A DNA stretch of 64,000 bases from assembly GCA_029298735.1 (NCBI GenBank), contig JANSLP010000008.1, forward strand, positions 1-64,000. The letters are read 5' to 3'. The notes beneath the pieces are model-generated. The model saw nothing but the letters and a program-made list of their open reading frames with translations. It was not told the origin of the DNA and ran no database searches. Below are positions 11,631 through 24,200 of the stretch, piece after piece. Every line of letters starts with the position of its first letter. Within the stretch, counting starts at the first letter, position 1. Position numbers and translations under genes: made by a program. This stretch comes from Ophiostoma sp. CBS 140.51 (taxonomy: Eukaryota; Ascomycota; Sordariomycetes; Ophiostomatales; Ophiostomataceae).

Positions 11631-14600
11631 GATGGGCTATCAGTAGGAGCAATCAATCAATATGAAGTCCAAGCTGTGCCAGTTCTTGATGCCATGCGCA
11701 GACCGAACATGTGGCGGCTGCCGTAGTCGTCACGCGCCCAAGGGTCGGACAGAGGCGTGCGGCGTCCCACTTGCTGCTCACACCGGCCTTGCCAGGAGGT
11801 CCGGAACAAGCTGGCGCGTTCGTACGTCGTCGAGAGCTTCGCGTCGCAGCTGGGGCGGAAGCCTGGCCAGCCAGAAAGTTGAGTGGTTCGTTTTCGACTT
11901 CTTTGTTGTCTTTGTTCCTTTGGCGGTTGTTGGCGTCACTGGCCAAGAGAGGACACAGTTGTGCGGAGATGTGTGGAGAGTGCGGGTCGCGCGTAAGAGT
12001 GTGATGAGAGGTCGTTTGAGCGTGAGGAGGTTCGTGGCCAGCAAAAGACAGGACGAAAGGACGAAAATAGTAAGTCGTGGCGCTGCAGGATGAAGGGTCT
12101 GGAGTGGAAATAAAGAGTGTGGGCTGGCTAGAGGCTAATATAGAGCGTGTTCGGCGTTGGTGGGTGATTTATCATACGGGGTCGTTGGCGCGCGATCGGG
12201 GAACCTGGGGCTAGCCAGAGGAAGGAGCACACGAACGACGACAGAACGGGGAAGGAGGGATGGAGGGGGAGGGGAGAAAAAGGAAGGCACAATGGAGAAT
12301 GCAGGAAGCCGTGTGAAGTTCAGAGGGAGCTACGACTAGCCTCTGGTTGCCGAAGTGCGAGTGTGCGCTGCAGACGACGGCGGGCGAGAAGGCGCAGGTG
12401 GTGGGAAAGGGTGGGAGACGGTGGGCAGATCCTTCCTCTTGGAGTTCCTTGGCCGGGAACTTTGGATTTTGGGGGGCTTCCTACCTGGACGGAGTTCAGA
12501 AGGTTGCCCCACAGAGAAAGGGCGGGGTTTGGGGAGGGTGGCGGCCGGCGTCAGTGGTGCAAGTTAGTTGTGTTTGACCACATTGGCTGCGAGACAGGTT
12601 CGGCAGGCTCGACCTGCGCGGACGGCGGCTGTCGGGCAGGAGCGAGCGGCCAGTCGCTGCCGTAATGACGGAGAACTGCAGGCAACATCTCGCAAGTCGG
12701 AGCGATTTGCATGTGCTTAATTTAGGAACTTTGAGCTTTGCAGTTTCCTCACCTCGATATACAGACAAGATTAACAAAAATGTTTGTCCATTCTTCGGGA
12801 AAGCACGATGCATGGCTCGTCGGCCGCACTTGTCAATTACGAGCGCAAATTGCAAACCATATTCAAACATCGTGCTCGCACTTTCTCAAAGCAAATCCCC
12901 CTGTCTCTCAATTTTAACTCTCGCTTCCACCATCATCAAATGGCCCTCTGTTTGGTCGACCTGGCCTCTCTCCTTTGCAGACACCCACTTTTCGAACACA
13001 GACCCTGCGAATGCATGGCCCGACCAAATGCAACCAAAGCAGCCCCCCGTCAGCAAGTCTCGAGCATCTCTTTCCGCCTTTCTCCGTCGTCCGGCGCCGA
13101 CCAAAGGGTGGGTCTGAGCCAGCGAAGACGTTGCAGTCGATCTCAGCACTTTGAAGAGTCAAGACCGCTGGTGCTGGCTGGTGCTGGCTGGGCAAGGCGG
13201 CCGAGCCAGACCAGTCAGGGACAAGCTCGAGAGATCACCATCACCCTTCCCTACTTCCTTCGGCCGACAAAGTGTACGGAACTGGCAGTGTCCGTCCTGA
13301 TCTCTAGCGAACAGGTGGCAGCTGATGGCTGGCGAGAAAGAACCTACTGTGAGCAGCTAGCCTTTTGTTGTTCATCTTTTGTTTGGGGTCTTTGTTTTCT
13401 TTTTCTTTTTCATTGTCTTTTTTCGTTGGCTGTTTTAATTATGTGCTCCCTGCCCCTCCTCCCTTTCAAACAATACGCGGCAACAATTTGCTCCGTGCGT
13501 CATTCTTCCATGGCATTCTTGTTGCCTGTCTGATTTCTCTCCTGCTTTTTTTTCTCTCTTTTCTTCTCTTTCCCACCCTTGTTGCGCCCCGCCCCACCCA
13601 TCCTTCAACGCACATTTGCTAAAGTTTCCCAAGTCTTGCGAGAAAAAAATTAAGCGTCTCGGAGGTTGAACCAACAATCCACTTCGTTTACTCTGGAGGG
13701 TACGCACTAAAACGAAACAGGCGCTGCCAGACCAGTGAGCGGCGGAGAAGCGTTGAGCAATTTCAAATGTCGTTGCCCAGTGCCCCGTTTTTTTCCTGCA
13801 GTCGCTTGCCACCCCGGATGCGCGACTAGTGCGTCTGTTAGCTCGCGGACTATATCCCGAATAGTGGGCGGACATTCAAAGTACAAACGACGTTCGACGT
13901 ACATGTACAAAGTACATAGGAAGGAGTCGAAGACAGAAAGAAAACCACCGAAATGATGCGCGTTGGCCGTTTATGGGCAATAAAGCCGCGCCGCCAGGTA
14001 CCTCGCAGTCAAGTGCCCGTTCAACAGAACAAATGGAGACCAGAAAACGGTTTTCGACGGGAGTGCATTGGAGACGCATGAACATAAAACAGCAGGGCCT
14101 TGACCCATCCTTCCTGCATATGACATACGACAATGGTGCACAGACAAACAGCCACCTAGCTAGTTCAGCCAATCCGGCAGACTTCCGGCGCCGCGGCATG
14201 GGTGGGAAAGCGAGGAAGGCTCTCACTGTCTCCTTTTTTAACCCCTGTCAGTCTCAGAGGACGACATCTTCAGAGGAAATTTCTTATCTGTTCTCGCGGT
14301 TCTTTTGTTCACACACACGGAACGATGCAGCCTTCTATTTCGGACCCGAAACCCGCTTTCAGTACGCCAATAACATCCCGCACCAGAAGAAGAAGTGAGC
14401 CGTCTGTGTTACGACTACTTTGCCTTCTCTTCTTCACAGGGCATCAAGACGGGCTACATTTCTTTGGTTTTAAGCCATTTGCTAGTGCCCAGCGAGACAG
14501 GGACTAAAAACAAAGCAGCCGTGGCAGCTAGAATGAGGACGGAAGGCAAAAGGATACTCTCCGGCGCTTATCAGGTCCCATGCGGAGTACAAGTGGTCTG

Positions 14601-17600
14601 TGACTTTCTTAGTACAAAGCTGCCACAAAGGGCTGTCTGAAGTGCAGGTAATGCATGATGCAAGACAGAGAAAGAAAGCAAAAAGTCGTGCACTGACCAG
14701 GCCGCATTGCTGTCATTCGAGGCCTCGTCAAATTGTCGGCATCGAGGTCGACCAAAAAAAGACAAATTTAAACTTTCCAAATATTTATGACAATGTTGGA
14801 ACACTGTCCGACCAACAGCCTGCTGTCCAAAACTGGTCAAAATGTCGGATGCTAGGCCAGACCAACAGGCGACAGGTCCAACAAGAGTGGCAGGAGTGGC
14901 AGGTGTGACAGGTGCGACGTACACCAAATACAGTTGCAAGTACGAAGTACAAACGACATACAAAATATGTTGTACCCAGAAAGATACACCAGACCCCATC
15001 AAACCCGTGCAACCACCACCGTCGGATACGAGGACGAATGAGCCCGCTCCAAACACACCTCCCACTGAGTCGAAAGACGTCCAAAGACAGTTTGATGTTT
15101 GGTTGCCAGTCCAGCCAGTGTCATTGTCTCCACCCGGACTTGATGCGGGACGGAAGAAGCCACAGCAGCGCCAACGAACAAGCCCAAGCTGGGGGACGCA
15201 AGGAATGAATCATACAAAGTACAGCTGATTTTCGCAGACCATCAAGACTTTGGACATACCCAGAACTTTGTACTGGGATTCGCCCTGCCTCCCTCCACCT
15301 GCATCGCCAAAGATAGTCGCTGTGGAGGCCGGTCATGGTTCTCAGTTGTGGCCAGGCCATATCGAACAAGGGACAGGTGAGGGGAAGGGAGCCGCGAAAG
15401 GCAAGGAAAGGCCAGGAAAGGATCGACACTGAGCCGTGCAACTTGTACCTGAACCTGGGATAACGGACCAAACAGGGCCCCCCCTATCACGAAGTGCGTC
15501 AATAAAACCCCCAGCCAAGTTGTCTTGCGACATCACGGACTTTTTGCCGACGACAAGAAGACCGCTTTCACTTTACGGGGTGCATGGCAGTCACTTATTC
15601 TGCCTTTCCCTCCTCATTATCGCCGTTTTGGCATTCGCGTCAGCTCTTAAGAGCCTTACTGATGGTTAAGTATTAGATCAAGCAAAGGTTGCGAGAATAC
15701 ACCAAAAAAGTCTGGCTCTATTTGCGTCTTCTGAAACTCCGCGCACGCAACAAAGTGTTACAATTGGCCGACAACTGGACAGATTCTTACATTAGCATGT
15801 AAGGCGAGCAAGATGCTAGTTTTCGCTTCGATGCAGCCAGACACAAGCGGCACAAGACGAATGAAAACAAGGTTGATGCCAGCGGCGCAGGCAGACACTC
15901 GATGTCGTACAATGTATCCTACAAAGTACCCCATGCTTTGTACTCCGTACCCCTCGATGATTGCTGGTCTGGTTTCGGTGACCGGCCAGGACGAAGGACG
16001 ATGATCCGAGAGAAGGTGGATGCACCATAAGCGATATGGTATACCCGACCGGATCCGAAGGAAAAGGGGAGCGCAGAGGACTATGTATGTACTCCATAAG
16101 CTGCAAATCCTCGGCCTGATTCGCGGAAGTGCGTTCTCGGCGGGGCAACTTTATTTTGCTTTGCGAGCAGGTATGGTTGATGCTGGCAAGAAATGCCTCC
16201 CTCCTCGCACTGCCTTTTGAGGGTTGTCGCGCTAGATACTGTACTCCGAACCATCTGGACGATCTGTATTTGAGAGACAGAGAAAGGACAGGATTGATTC
16301 TTTTACCCTCGGCCTCGATAGTCGCAATCTCTTTGCTATCAGGCGTCTCGCTTCAGTTGGAGAATATGCCCGTCCAATTCTGCGCCCCCTTTACACACAT
16401 TGGCTGCTCGCAACCGTCCATTGTTCCTATCTGCAGGCTGTGACGGGGGCCTTCTTGGTCACGTCAAAAAGCCGGAAGAAACCGTTCTGCCACTTGCGCT
16501 GCTTTTCTCTCTGTGTGCCCGTGTCTCTTTCTTTGAACGAAAAGACTGGATACAGTGGGTAGGGCACACCGTTGAGAATACTACATTGCCTGCACATCAT
16601 GTGTAAACCCCCGGACGATGGAGTATTGATGCATGTTACGGTCGTTCGTGTCAGCCCTCTGTATGCCTTTGGCTGAATGACGGCGGCATCAACCTTCCGG
16701 CTGCGTTCATATTTTATTCGGCCGCAAATGTCCCCGAATCAACGAGTATTCACAGAGTAACGTTCCTACTTCAATTATTTCTTTGGCACGACAGTATATC
16801 CATTTTCGTGTCTTGCTTCGATGGCCGACAACGGACGGTTGTTGCAGCCACTTTGGCCGGCCTTGTGCAGTCTTTTGAGTCTTTGGAAATCCAGGCGAGA
16901 ATTGATGGGCACTGAATGAGAAGTTCGTGTCATGTATTATTTTGTTCTTGGGTTTGCCCCAGGCCCTTCCTGTCGAACGATGGCAGGGCAATTTTCACTG
17001 CGCTACAACATCTTTAAGGAAATGTTGCTCAAAAGTGAATCGAAAGAAGTTACGGAGGTACTCCGTTGAAGAGGAGCGAATGACATATCCGTGAACATGC
17101 GGTTGCCGGTGGTTCCAAGCAAGCCCACGAATTAGGACACATCTGATCATCTCGGATCTCAATAATATCAGGGCTTGCCGTTCTCTTCTTCATTATACCA
17201 ACTCTTGGCCATGATGTATGTCACCTCTTAATGGCGGCTATTTGTCCTACGGGCAGAACATATCGCTGGCAGAGACAGCAGTCTGTCGAAGAATTTCATC
17301 TGCCAGGGCTGCCGCTCTAGAAAGCCATGTACACTGACCGCACATCGTTTCAAGAGCAGAAAAGGCAACATCAGAACAAACGCTGATAGCTTTGCCTTGA
17401 CAGTGTAGTACATACGCGTTTTGAAGGACATAATCGTCTCGTGTCATTATTAATCATATAAATAAACACCGCCATGAAGGCCCTTTAACACTCCAAGCCA
17501 AATCCATGAGAACCCTGAAAGTCAAGAGAAGAAGAGGAACTCTAAACACCTTTTCTCTGAAACCAAATCAGTCAAACAGCAAGGCCACAGCAATATTACC

Positions 17601-17795
17601 GTGTCTCTGCATCAGTCATGATATCAAACAACACCCAGATCGATATGGACCTCGTGGCCAAATGTCCGACGGCATAATGTAGCCATTCGGCCGCTGCCCC
17701 AATTCTACCAAAACTGAATCAAAACTGGGCCAAAAACACCCCAAAAAGACATATTTGAGGTGGCTCAACGATCACCATTTTCCCAGCGGCATCCC
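11631..17795. other. Gene-poor 6-kb region upstream of the Zn2Cys6 gene
   Basis: No frame here shows conserved protein character; the open frames are short, lack ATG starts or are low in complexity. The sequence holds pyrimidine tracts around 13.37-13.6 kb, several TACAAAGTAC-like words from 13.87 kb onward, and CCAG/CTGG-rich words such as those near 13.17-13.21 kb. The first few hundred bases must contain the promoter of the regulator gene. I see no intact transposon and no terminal repeats. Confidence 0.45.
13868..17062. repeat. Dispersed TACAAAGTAC / GTACTCCGTAC motif cluster
   Basis: Short related words recur in this non-coding stretch: TTCAAAGTACAAACGACG at about 13877, GTACAAAGTACAT at about 13903, CAAGTACGAAGTACAAACGAC at about 14937, TACAAAGTACAG at about 15213, CTTTGTACTGG at about 15267, TACAAAGTACCCC and CTTTGTACTCCGTACCCC at about 15930-15955, TGTACTCC near 16089 and 16240, and GGTACTCCGTTG near 17056. 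Several are near-palindromic around GTAC. They do not form a tandem array. Their role is unknown. Confidence 0.5.
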
Positions 17796-18439
17796 TTACG
17801 AGTGGACAGCGATAGGTGAATTCGGGTTTTCTGGCCCCTTTGTAGCAATTGGCATCGGTGCAGCATCCGTGCAGACCGGTGCAGCATACTTTGTGTCGCC
17901 TTGCGGCCGGCTTGCCATCCAGTGCAGCAAAAGATAGGCATCCTCGGTTGGTTCGTCCGCATCTAGATCCAGCAACCGGGACTGGCGGATGAAAAGTCGG
18001 TAACCATCAAAGTGCATCTGAATAATGCGAGCTGCCGTATCATGCGGGAAAGACAGTAGAAGGACCTGGTTTTGGAAGTGTTAGCAAGTAACGACGAAGA
18101 GTAAGATAGAAAATAAATGATATATGAGCAGTTCGGATTTACTGGGAAGATATGATGGGAGAGATGTTTGTGATAGCGCACTTGGTGTCTCATCAGCTCC
18201 ACGGCCGTCAAGACATGGCCTAGCAAGACATCTGTGGCACCAAAATTGCAAAATTCCCTGACATTGCTTGTCGCGTGTGGTGTCAAGCCAGACAAATCTT
18301 CGTGAGCATCGGAAGAGCTGACATGCTGAAGATGTCTAGTACCATTGCTGCAGGTGAAGTCCCGGCAAGCATGGTACGCTGTTTTATCCCTCCGACGGTC
18401 GCGTCTATATGGAAGGGTCAGTAAGTCATAGTCTCGCCC
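17796..18439 (-). CDS. Unidentified spliced frame, hypothetical protein (5' end unknown)
   Basis: Two stretches on the minus strand, 18439-18143 and 18065-17796, join in frame across a 77-nt candidate intron with a GTAAAT donor, a GCTAAC branch-like site and a CCAG acceptor. The joined frame reads through LTPHATSNVREFC, LLGHVLTAVELMRHQVRYH and, after the intron, LLLSFPHDTAARIIQMHF, DGYRLFIRQSRLLDL, then YLLLHWMASRP before a TAA. Composition is protein-like rather than low-complexity, and both sides of the intron are open. I do not recognise the family. No ATG lies near the 5' end, so either an upstream exon exists or this is a relic. It points away from the nuclease-like gene on the right. 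Confidence 0.35.
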
Positions 18440-18619
18440 TCAAGAGTTTGTCTTGAATCAAGCGCATGAGACGTCAAAAGAGACTTCTCAAAGTCTGGTA
18501 CTCACAGTCGAATCCAGTTTGCCAGTGTGCTGATACCTCGGCCGCCTCGGCCTGGTCGAGAACTACGATGCTGGTACATCGACGTAACCCAGTTTACTCG
18601 TTGTTCTGCTTCCTCGTAG

Positions 18620-19797
18620 CCTGGTACGACGAATGTCAGAGCAACGCCCAAGATCACACGCCCTAGACGGACTGTTTTCCCTGTCATTCGAGAAGACTTT
18701 GTGTCGGACACGGCCAACCTGAGTCTCGACGGCTGCCCACGAACACCATCGCCCTGGTCCAGCCCCGGGAGTGATTTCGAACTCGACACACCCTTCATTG
18801 GCGAAGAGTCCTACCGGACCGAATACGAGACAACTGTCAACATGGGACTGGTTGCATTGCTGTGCACCATTCGACTTCACTGTCCGGAGCTCGTCGCCGG
18901 GCACTGGTTACCGGACCCCAAGCTCTTTGAACTTTGTGATTCTTCCAGTGCAATTCTTCGGGCACATGTGGACGGGTACCTGTCGAAGAAGGGTCATGGG
19001 AACACTGCCTTTGGCATTATCGAGGTGAAGCCATATACTCGGCACGCCAAGCGTGTCAAGATTGAGCGGCAAAAGGCTGCCTAGATGGCGGCCTGGATCT
19101 CTCAAACCCCGGGCGAGCTGAAAGGCAATCTCAAAGGTGCTCCGGGCTCAAACATCCGTCGGTATGTCTCACTCCCCGGCTGTCCAGTTATTTTACGCTT
19201 TCTTCTTAACTAATCACTTCGTGCATCATTGTTTATTTTTATCCGAACCAAAGCCGTTTCATGATATCTCAAGACCAAAGCGAGATTTTCATCACTGTCG
19301 CAGAGTACGGCACTGAGTACGAGGAGTACATCTCGAAATATTCCAAGAACGACCCAACGACGGCCGATTACAGTCCCGACAGCACAAGCAACAGCATCGG
19401 CAGCACAAGCAACAATACAAGCGCGATGTACGGCACGCCAACACCCGCACCCCGGATATGTGGTCAGGCAGGCAGTCAAGTTGGGCATGCGAGCGGCAAC
19501 TCTGGCTCTTCTGGCTCCCGTGCCCCTCCTTTGAACCTCCACAATCCCAAGACCGGCCGAGCCTTGCCCAAGTCTGGTCAAAACGTCGCTTACGGCGGTA
19601 AACAAGCGACTGGCCCGGGTTCCTCTAAAGCGTTTCCCTCTATGCCGAATATGTACCCAAACCGGGGGTTCCTGAAGATGACCACTTATGGCCCCGCCTC
19701 TTTGACCAACCCCAGCGAGATGGTACGCCTTTGCAAGCTCATTGCTGCACTGTCTATGCAGGTTCTCCGGGACGTTGTGCCGCCCTTGAGCTTTTAA
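18620..19797 (+). pseudogene. PD-(D/E)XK nuclease-like protein with in-frame TAG
   Basis: A frame from about 18620 runs to a TAG at 19082-19084, then stays open in the same frame to a donor at 19162. After a 92-nt intron (GTATGT donor, CTAAT branch, AAG acceptor) it continues from 19254 to a stop at 19797. It shows AHVDGYL (Asp) followed by FGIIEVKPYTR (Glu-x-Lys), the PD-(D/E)XK core, then RQKAA, the TAG, MAAWISQ and, after the intron, FMISQDQSEIFITVAEY. Fungal proteins of this kind generally have a glutamine at the TAG position (AAQMAAWI), so one C-to-T change of CAG would explain it. An intron 19025-19084 would also bypass the stop but has a poor GTGAAG donor, no clear branch site and would remove the Glu-x-Lys core. 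The 5' end is unclear: a TAG precedes the frame and no ATG is obvious. Confidence 0.65.
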
Positions 19798-20117
19798 GTG
19801 GTTGTGGGTTTTTGCAAGAAGAATAGTTTTTATTGTCGAAAAGAAAGAGTATGAGAAAAAGATAAATTAATAGCATTGGTATCAAACAAAAACAATCGCG
19901 GCTTCTATATGTGTCTACGTAAACCTGCCATCGTGAACCAAAATCCAAAGGGCAATAAAAGGAAAAAGAAAAAGATAAACAAATAAAACAGCCTCCAACC
20001 TTGGCATTATTATGTTGCAGAGGAGGGTTGGATGAGGCCATGATCAAGTGTTGATGGGCGTGCAAGTAAGCCACAGACGATGAGGCAGTTTGCTTGCTTT
20101 ATTACGCCGTTAAAGGC
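19798..20117. other. Convergent A/T-rich intergenic region
   Basis: 320 bases between the nuclease-like frame and the RTA1-like stop codon, A-rich on the plus strand, presumably 3' UTR sequence. Nothing else seen. Confidence 0.5.
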
Positions 20118-21273
20118 TTACTGCCGGTGAGGCATCGAGTCCATGCCGTATGCTTCAGTATCAATTGCACTGGACGGCGGCGGCAGCTGCTGGTCCGTCT
20201 TCTTCGACCGCTGGCGGAAGCCCATGGAGACATAGGCGCCGGGCGGGATGATAGTGTAGACAATAACCAGAAGAATCATCGGGATGGCGTCAAACACGTA
20301 TACAACCCACTCGTGCTTCTGTGTGTAGCCCTGCTTGCCCATGGAGAAATCAATCTCACGGTAGATGGACCGGATAATGATCATGGCGCACGAGAAGTTG
20401 ATGGCGTACAGCAGTGTCCGCCAGCGCGGCTTGAACTTGCGCTCACTACCCTCGAGCGTCACAAACTTGTCACCGGGCACAGCATGGAAGCGGCGCTCGA
20501 GATCGGCGGCAAACCGGCGTGAGGTGAAATGGAAGCGAGCGGCGATGATCGTGAACAAGCCAAAGGCACCAATCTGCGTACTAACACCTGCGAGGGCAAT
20601 GTTCTTGCCGGTGTGCAGCTTCGAGGCAGCGTTGGGAGTCGTCAATTGCGTGCCGGAAATGATGACAGCGCCAACAAGTTGGAGGAAGAGAGCGAAGATG
20701 TCGAAGCCGACGAAAATGGGGGTCAACCAGCGTGCGGGCACCCACAGAAGCTTCACCGTGCGAGCCTCGGGCGGTACGACGTGGAAAACAATGCGGCCGA
20801 AGGCGACGTAGATGATGCCGGCCATGAGCACGGGCGCGAGGATGATGAGACAGAACTGGATGATGTAGAGGTTGCGGTTTGTCACATGGTTGGCAGAAGC
20901 GATGCGGGCACCGTAGCCAACAGTCTCCACTGGAAGGAGCAGACAATGATTAATATTTAGAACGGGAAGGAGTCGAGTGCGAGTGTGCACCTAATTTTTA
21001 TCTCGGCGAAAAGGGAAGGAAAGAAGGAGGAAAGAGCGCTGGGTGGATTGATGAACGATGGAAAGAGCGAGGCAACTAAAGATGCATCACCCAAACAGGA
21101 AAGAATAACTTACTGAGCATAGCGAGAAGCATCACGAACCAGATCCATGCCTTGTAGCGGATGGTCTGATATGTCGACACAAGGAAACCAATGCCGAAGA
21201 GGGCACACATAACTCCAGCCGCCGCCGCGGACGGCTGGAAGTATGGGTAGTAGGTGATGACGAGCGAGGACAT
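20118..21273 (-). CDS. RTA1-like lipid-translocating exporter family protein
   Basis: Two minus-strand exons, 21273-21114 and 20929-20118, joined across a 184-nt intron, give about 323 residues. The sequence is almost entirely membrane segments: AAAAGVMCALFGIGFLVSTY, WIWFVMLLAML, LYIIQFCLIILAPVLMAGII, IFVGFDIFALFLQLVGAVII, then further segments ending in IPMILLVIVYTIIPP. The ETVGYGAR motif after the second segment, the QFCLIILAP..MAG..Y segment and the GFDI...LQ..GA segment are hallmarks of the fungal RTA1 family (seven transmembrane segments; Rta1, Rsb1, Rtm1, Pug1). Members are implicated in resistance to toxic lipids and azoles and in sphingoid-base export; specific substrate is unknown. 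The C-terminal tail (last ~35 residues) is polar. Confidence 0.9.
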
Positions 21274-24200
21274 GATGGGCGGATTTGACGATTTCGGTCC
21301 GAGAAAAGTTGGCGGTTTCGGAAAATAACAAATGCTGATCTGGAGTCGTCGAATAAAAGGAAGAGAAGGAGGAAAGAGCAGGCGTATAGGGAGGTACCTA
21401 AAATAAATCGAAGTTGAAAAAATATTGTGAAGAAACGAGTGGCTAGAAACAAGAAAAGAATCAAAACCTATTGTCCCGCAGATACAGGACACGGCATCCG
21501 AGTTTGGTGATACTCGGAGAAAAAAAACAGTGAAAAGGGGGGACACGGCAGCAAACACAGATATATACGGTCTGGGCAGGGCCGTAGACAAAGACGGGGG
21601 ATCGGTCAAAAAAACGCCGACCTGGCTTCCAGTATTGCTGTGCTATGGTTTCGTAATTACCAGGCGCAGCAGGGCGTCTGGCCAGGCCCCTGTGCCCTGC
21701 AACAAGCAGCACAAATCAAGCCTGGTCGCTCACCCGACGCCCGGTTTATGGTTATTATGGAGTCGCCATAAAAAGAAATCAAAAGCCTGTGCAGTGGACA
21801 ACTAGCAGAGTCATACGGTTACCATTTTGGGTTGCAACGTGCGAGGGTTGCAAGAGCACAAAGAATGGGACGGTTGCCAATACGATAAGAAATCGGTGTG
21901 CACGTCGTATACAAAATTGGGGTTGAAAATTCAAAGACATTCTGCAAAGGGAGAAAAACAACCTGCAACCACCAACAGACTGGAGAAAAAGGACCAATAT
22001 TTCAAGTACAAAGATAGTCGTGAAAAACTCGTTCGTTCAGGAGGCGCCATACGAATACTCATATTTGCTTGACGCTGGAGCGGTAATTGACAGCCAAAAT
22101 CTAGACGAAATCCGTCGGGGATTGGCCAGGGGCAGAAAATGTCCGCTTGGTGGTCGATTTATGGAGCATTCCGGCCAGTTTTCTTTACTATTTTCTCGTC
22201 TTTTATCTGTTCTCTTCTCATTCCACGTGCAATTCCACAACATGCCAACAAAAATAATTAACAAGAAGCAAGAAAAACACAGCGTGTTCAGGACAAGCAT
22301 TGCCCACACCAAAAGCTTGTTCCTGACAGGCCCTGCCAAGGTGAACGGGTCTGACATGTACGAGCGCTACCGCCGGAGTTTCTGTGCCTTGGGTTGACCT
22401 AATTCTACGTAACCAAGTGTTGTCCCACGCGTGCTCCATCAACCTGGTCGTGCTCGCATGAGCCGCAAAATATATTAAATTGTTCAATGTTTAAATACAA
22501 CCCATGCTGGCGGAAATAATGGCCTCACATGCTCTAGATCTTGAAAGATAAGGCTTTCTGCCGGAATTCGCTTGAACAAGAGACAACACACAATAAAAAT
22601 TGGACAAAACAAACGTTTAACGAAAGAAAATACGACACCGTATTTACATACGACGTCTCACGCCTAAAAATCAATTATGACACAGTTGGACGCGTCGAGG
22701 GGCTCAGCTGCCGGGCCCCAACGTAACGTCGGCTCACTTCCGTGAATGTACGATGCACTTCAAGCATGGGCCAGACCTCGAACTGTCGACCGATTGACGG
22801 CCGCCAGAATTTGTCGACATCCCTCCTTTGAAACCGGCTTTCGGCTGACGGTCTTTCTGCCAACGCCCGATCATCCATTCAACTTAACTGGCCACAGCAT
22901 CGGGCGGGAATTGTGGATATAAAGACGCGCCGTCTTCCATCCTGCCCTACGATAATTGCATTGAGGCTGTGCTCTGTTTGCCGTTTTCTGCTCAAAGATC
23001 AACACCTTCCTTCTTCTGCACCCTTTGCCTTCCTTCGTCTCCGCAATAATTAATTACTCCGTCTGATCTTTGACCTTTTATCAATCGAAAAAAGAGGGCT
23101 GGCTATGCTTAGGACGCGTCGTCGATAATCATCGGCGTGTCCAAGTCCGCTACGTCCGTGATGCTTTACTCCTTGCAAACCTCTTTGTCGCCATCTTATC
23201 TTTACTTTAACCAGTGCCGTGGTGTGACTCTTTCCCTACCCGCTCATGCAGTCTTTCGATGTCTTTCTTATTCCGGTCTACTTTTGAACATCATTTCATT
23301 TTCTGCTTTCACTGCCTTTGTCCAACCGCTCTTGTCTCATTCTCTCTATCTTTTCTGTTCTTGGTTATTTTTTATTTTTTTTCCAAATGATCTTCAACAT
23401 TGAAAGCTACTCATGCCTCGGTCAAAAAGAAAGAGAAAAAGTAGGATGCCAACAATGGCGCCCATCGACATCTCTGTACACCCTCCCCATTCAAGATAAG
23501 CTCATACCCATGTGTCCAGTTGCAGTTGCTTTTCCCCAGTTCAATGACTTCGTGTCTTGTACGGCTGGACCAGACAAATGATTTTCAAAATCGTTCTTAA
23601 ATTCCTACATAGTGACGACCCGAATGTCAATTATGCTTTAAGCATAGAGCCCACGAACCTGTGTTAGTTTTTATCTTGGCCTATGAAGGATCAACAGCCA
23701 CGCGGCAGTCCTTTTGGTCGGCGTTGCAGTGTCCGGGCGCCGATGATCACGAATGCCAAAAGACTGTCTGTAAGAAGTCACACGTGACACGGCATGTGCA
23801 GTAGCCTCGTTCACCAGCTCCACTGGCGAGGGCTGTCGAAGTACTTAAGCTGGCGTGCTCCTTCCTGAACAGTTCCTTGATGGCACCGGAGTGGTCCTCA
23901 AAATAGTCAGAAGAGATGGCGAGAAGGAATGAACGGCTGGGCTGCCTGTGGCAGCAGACGGCAGGCGCGAACAGACCGGCCAGAGCCTCATTACGGCTAC
24001 TATTGGTGGTCACGTGATGCAATCCTTGTTTTTGTTCGTTTCTTTTCGTGCCGCAATTCTCAGTAACTGCCAAGTTGTATCGTCATGATTCTGCCTCAAT
24101 TAATATCCCATTGTCGCAAGGTGAAGCTGTGACAAGCTCAAAGAGACAGCTCCCAGCTGCACGTCACAGGATGGACGAAGTACGTCGACAGCTTGGTGGC

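Noticed and set aside
11778..12044. Minus-strand frame whose N-terminus resembles a mitochondrial presequence
   Set aside because: Read back to the preceding sequence there is no ATG, the frame begins at TTG, and no family could be recognised; it probably lies in the transcription-factor leader.
12665..13117. 150-codon plus-strand frame in the gene-poor region
   Set aside because: No domain, no neighbouring exons and composition like the surrounding non-coding DNA.
11631..17795. Possible transposon or secondary-metabolite cluster in the gene-poor region
   Set aside because: No transposase, reverse transcriptase, polyketide synthase or peptide synthetase motif and no terminal repeats were found.
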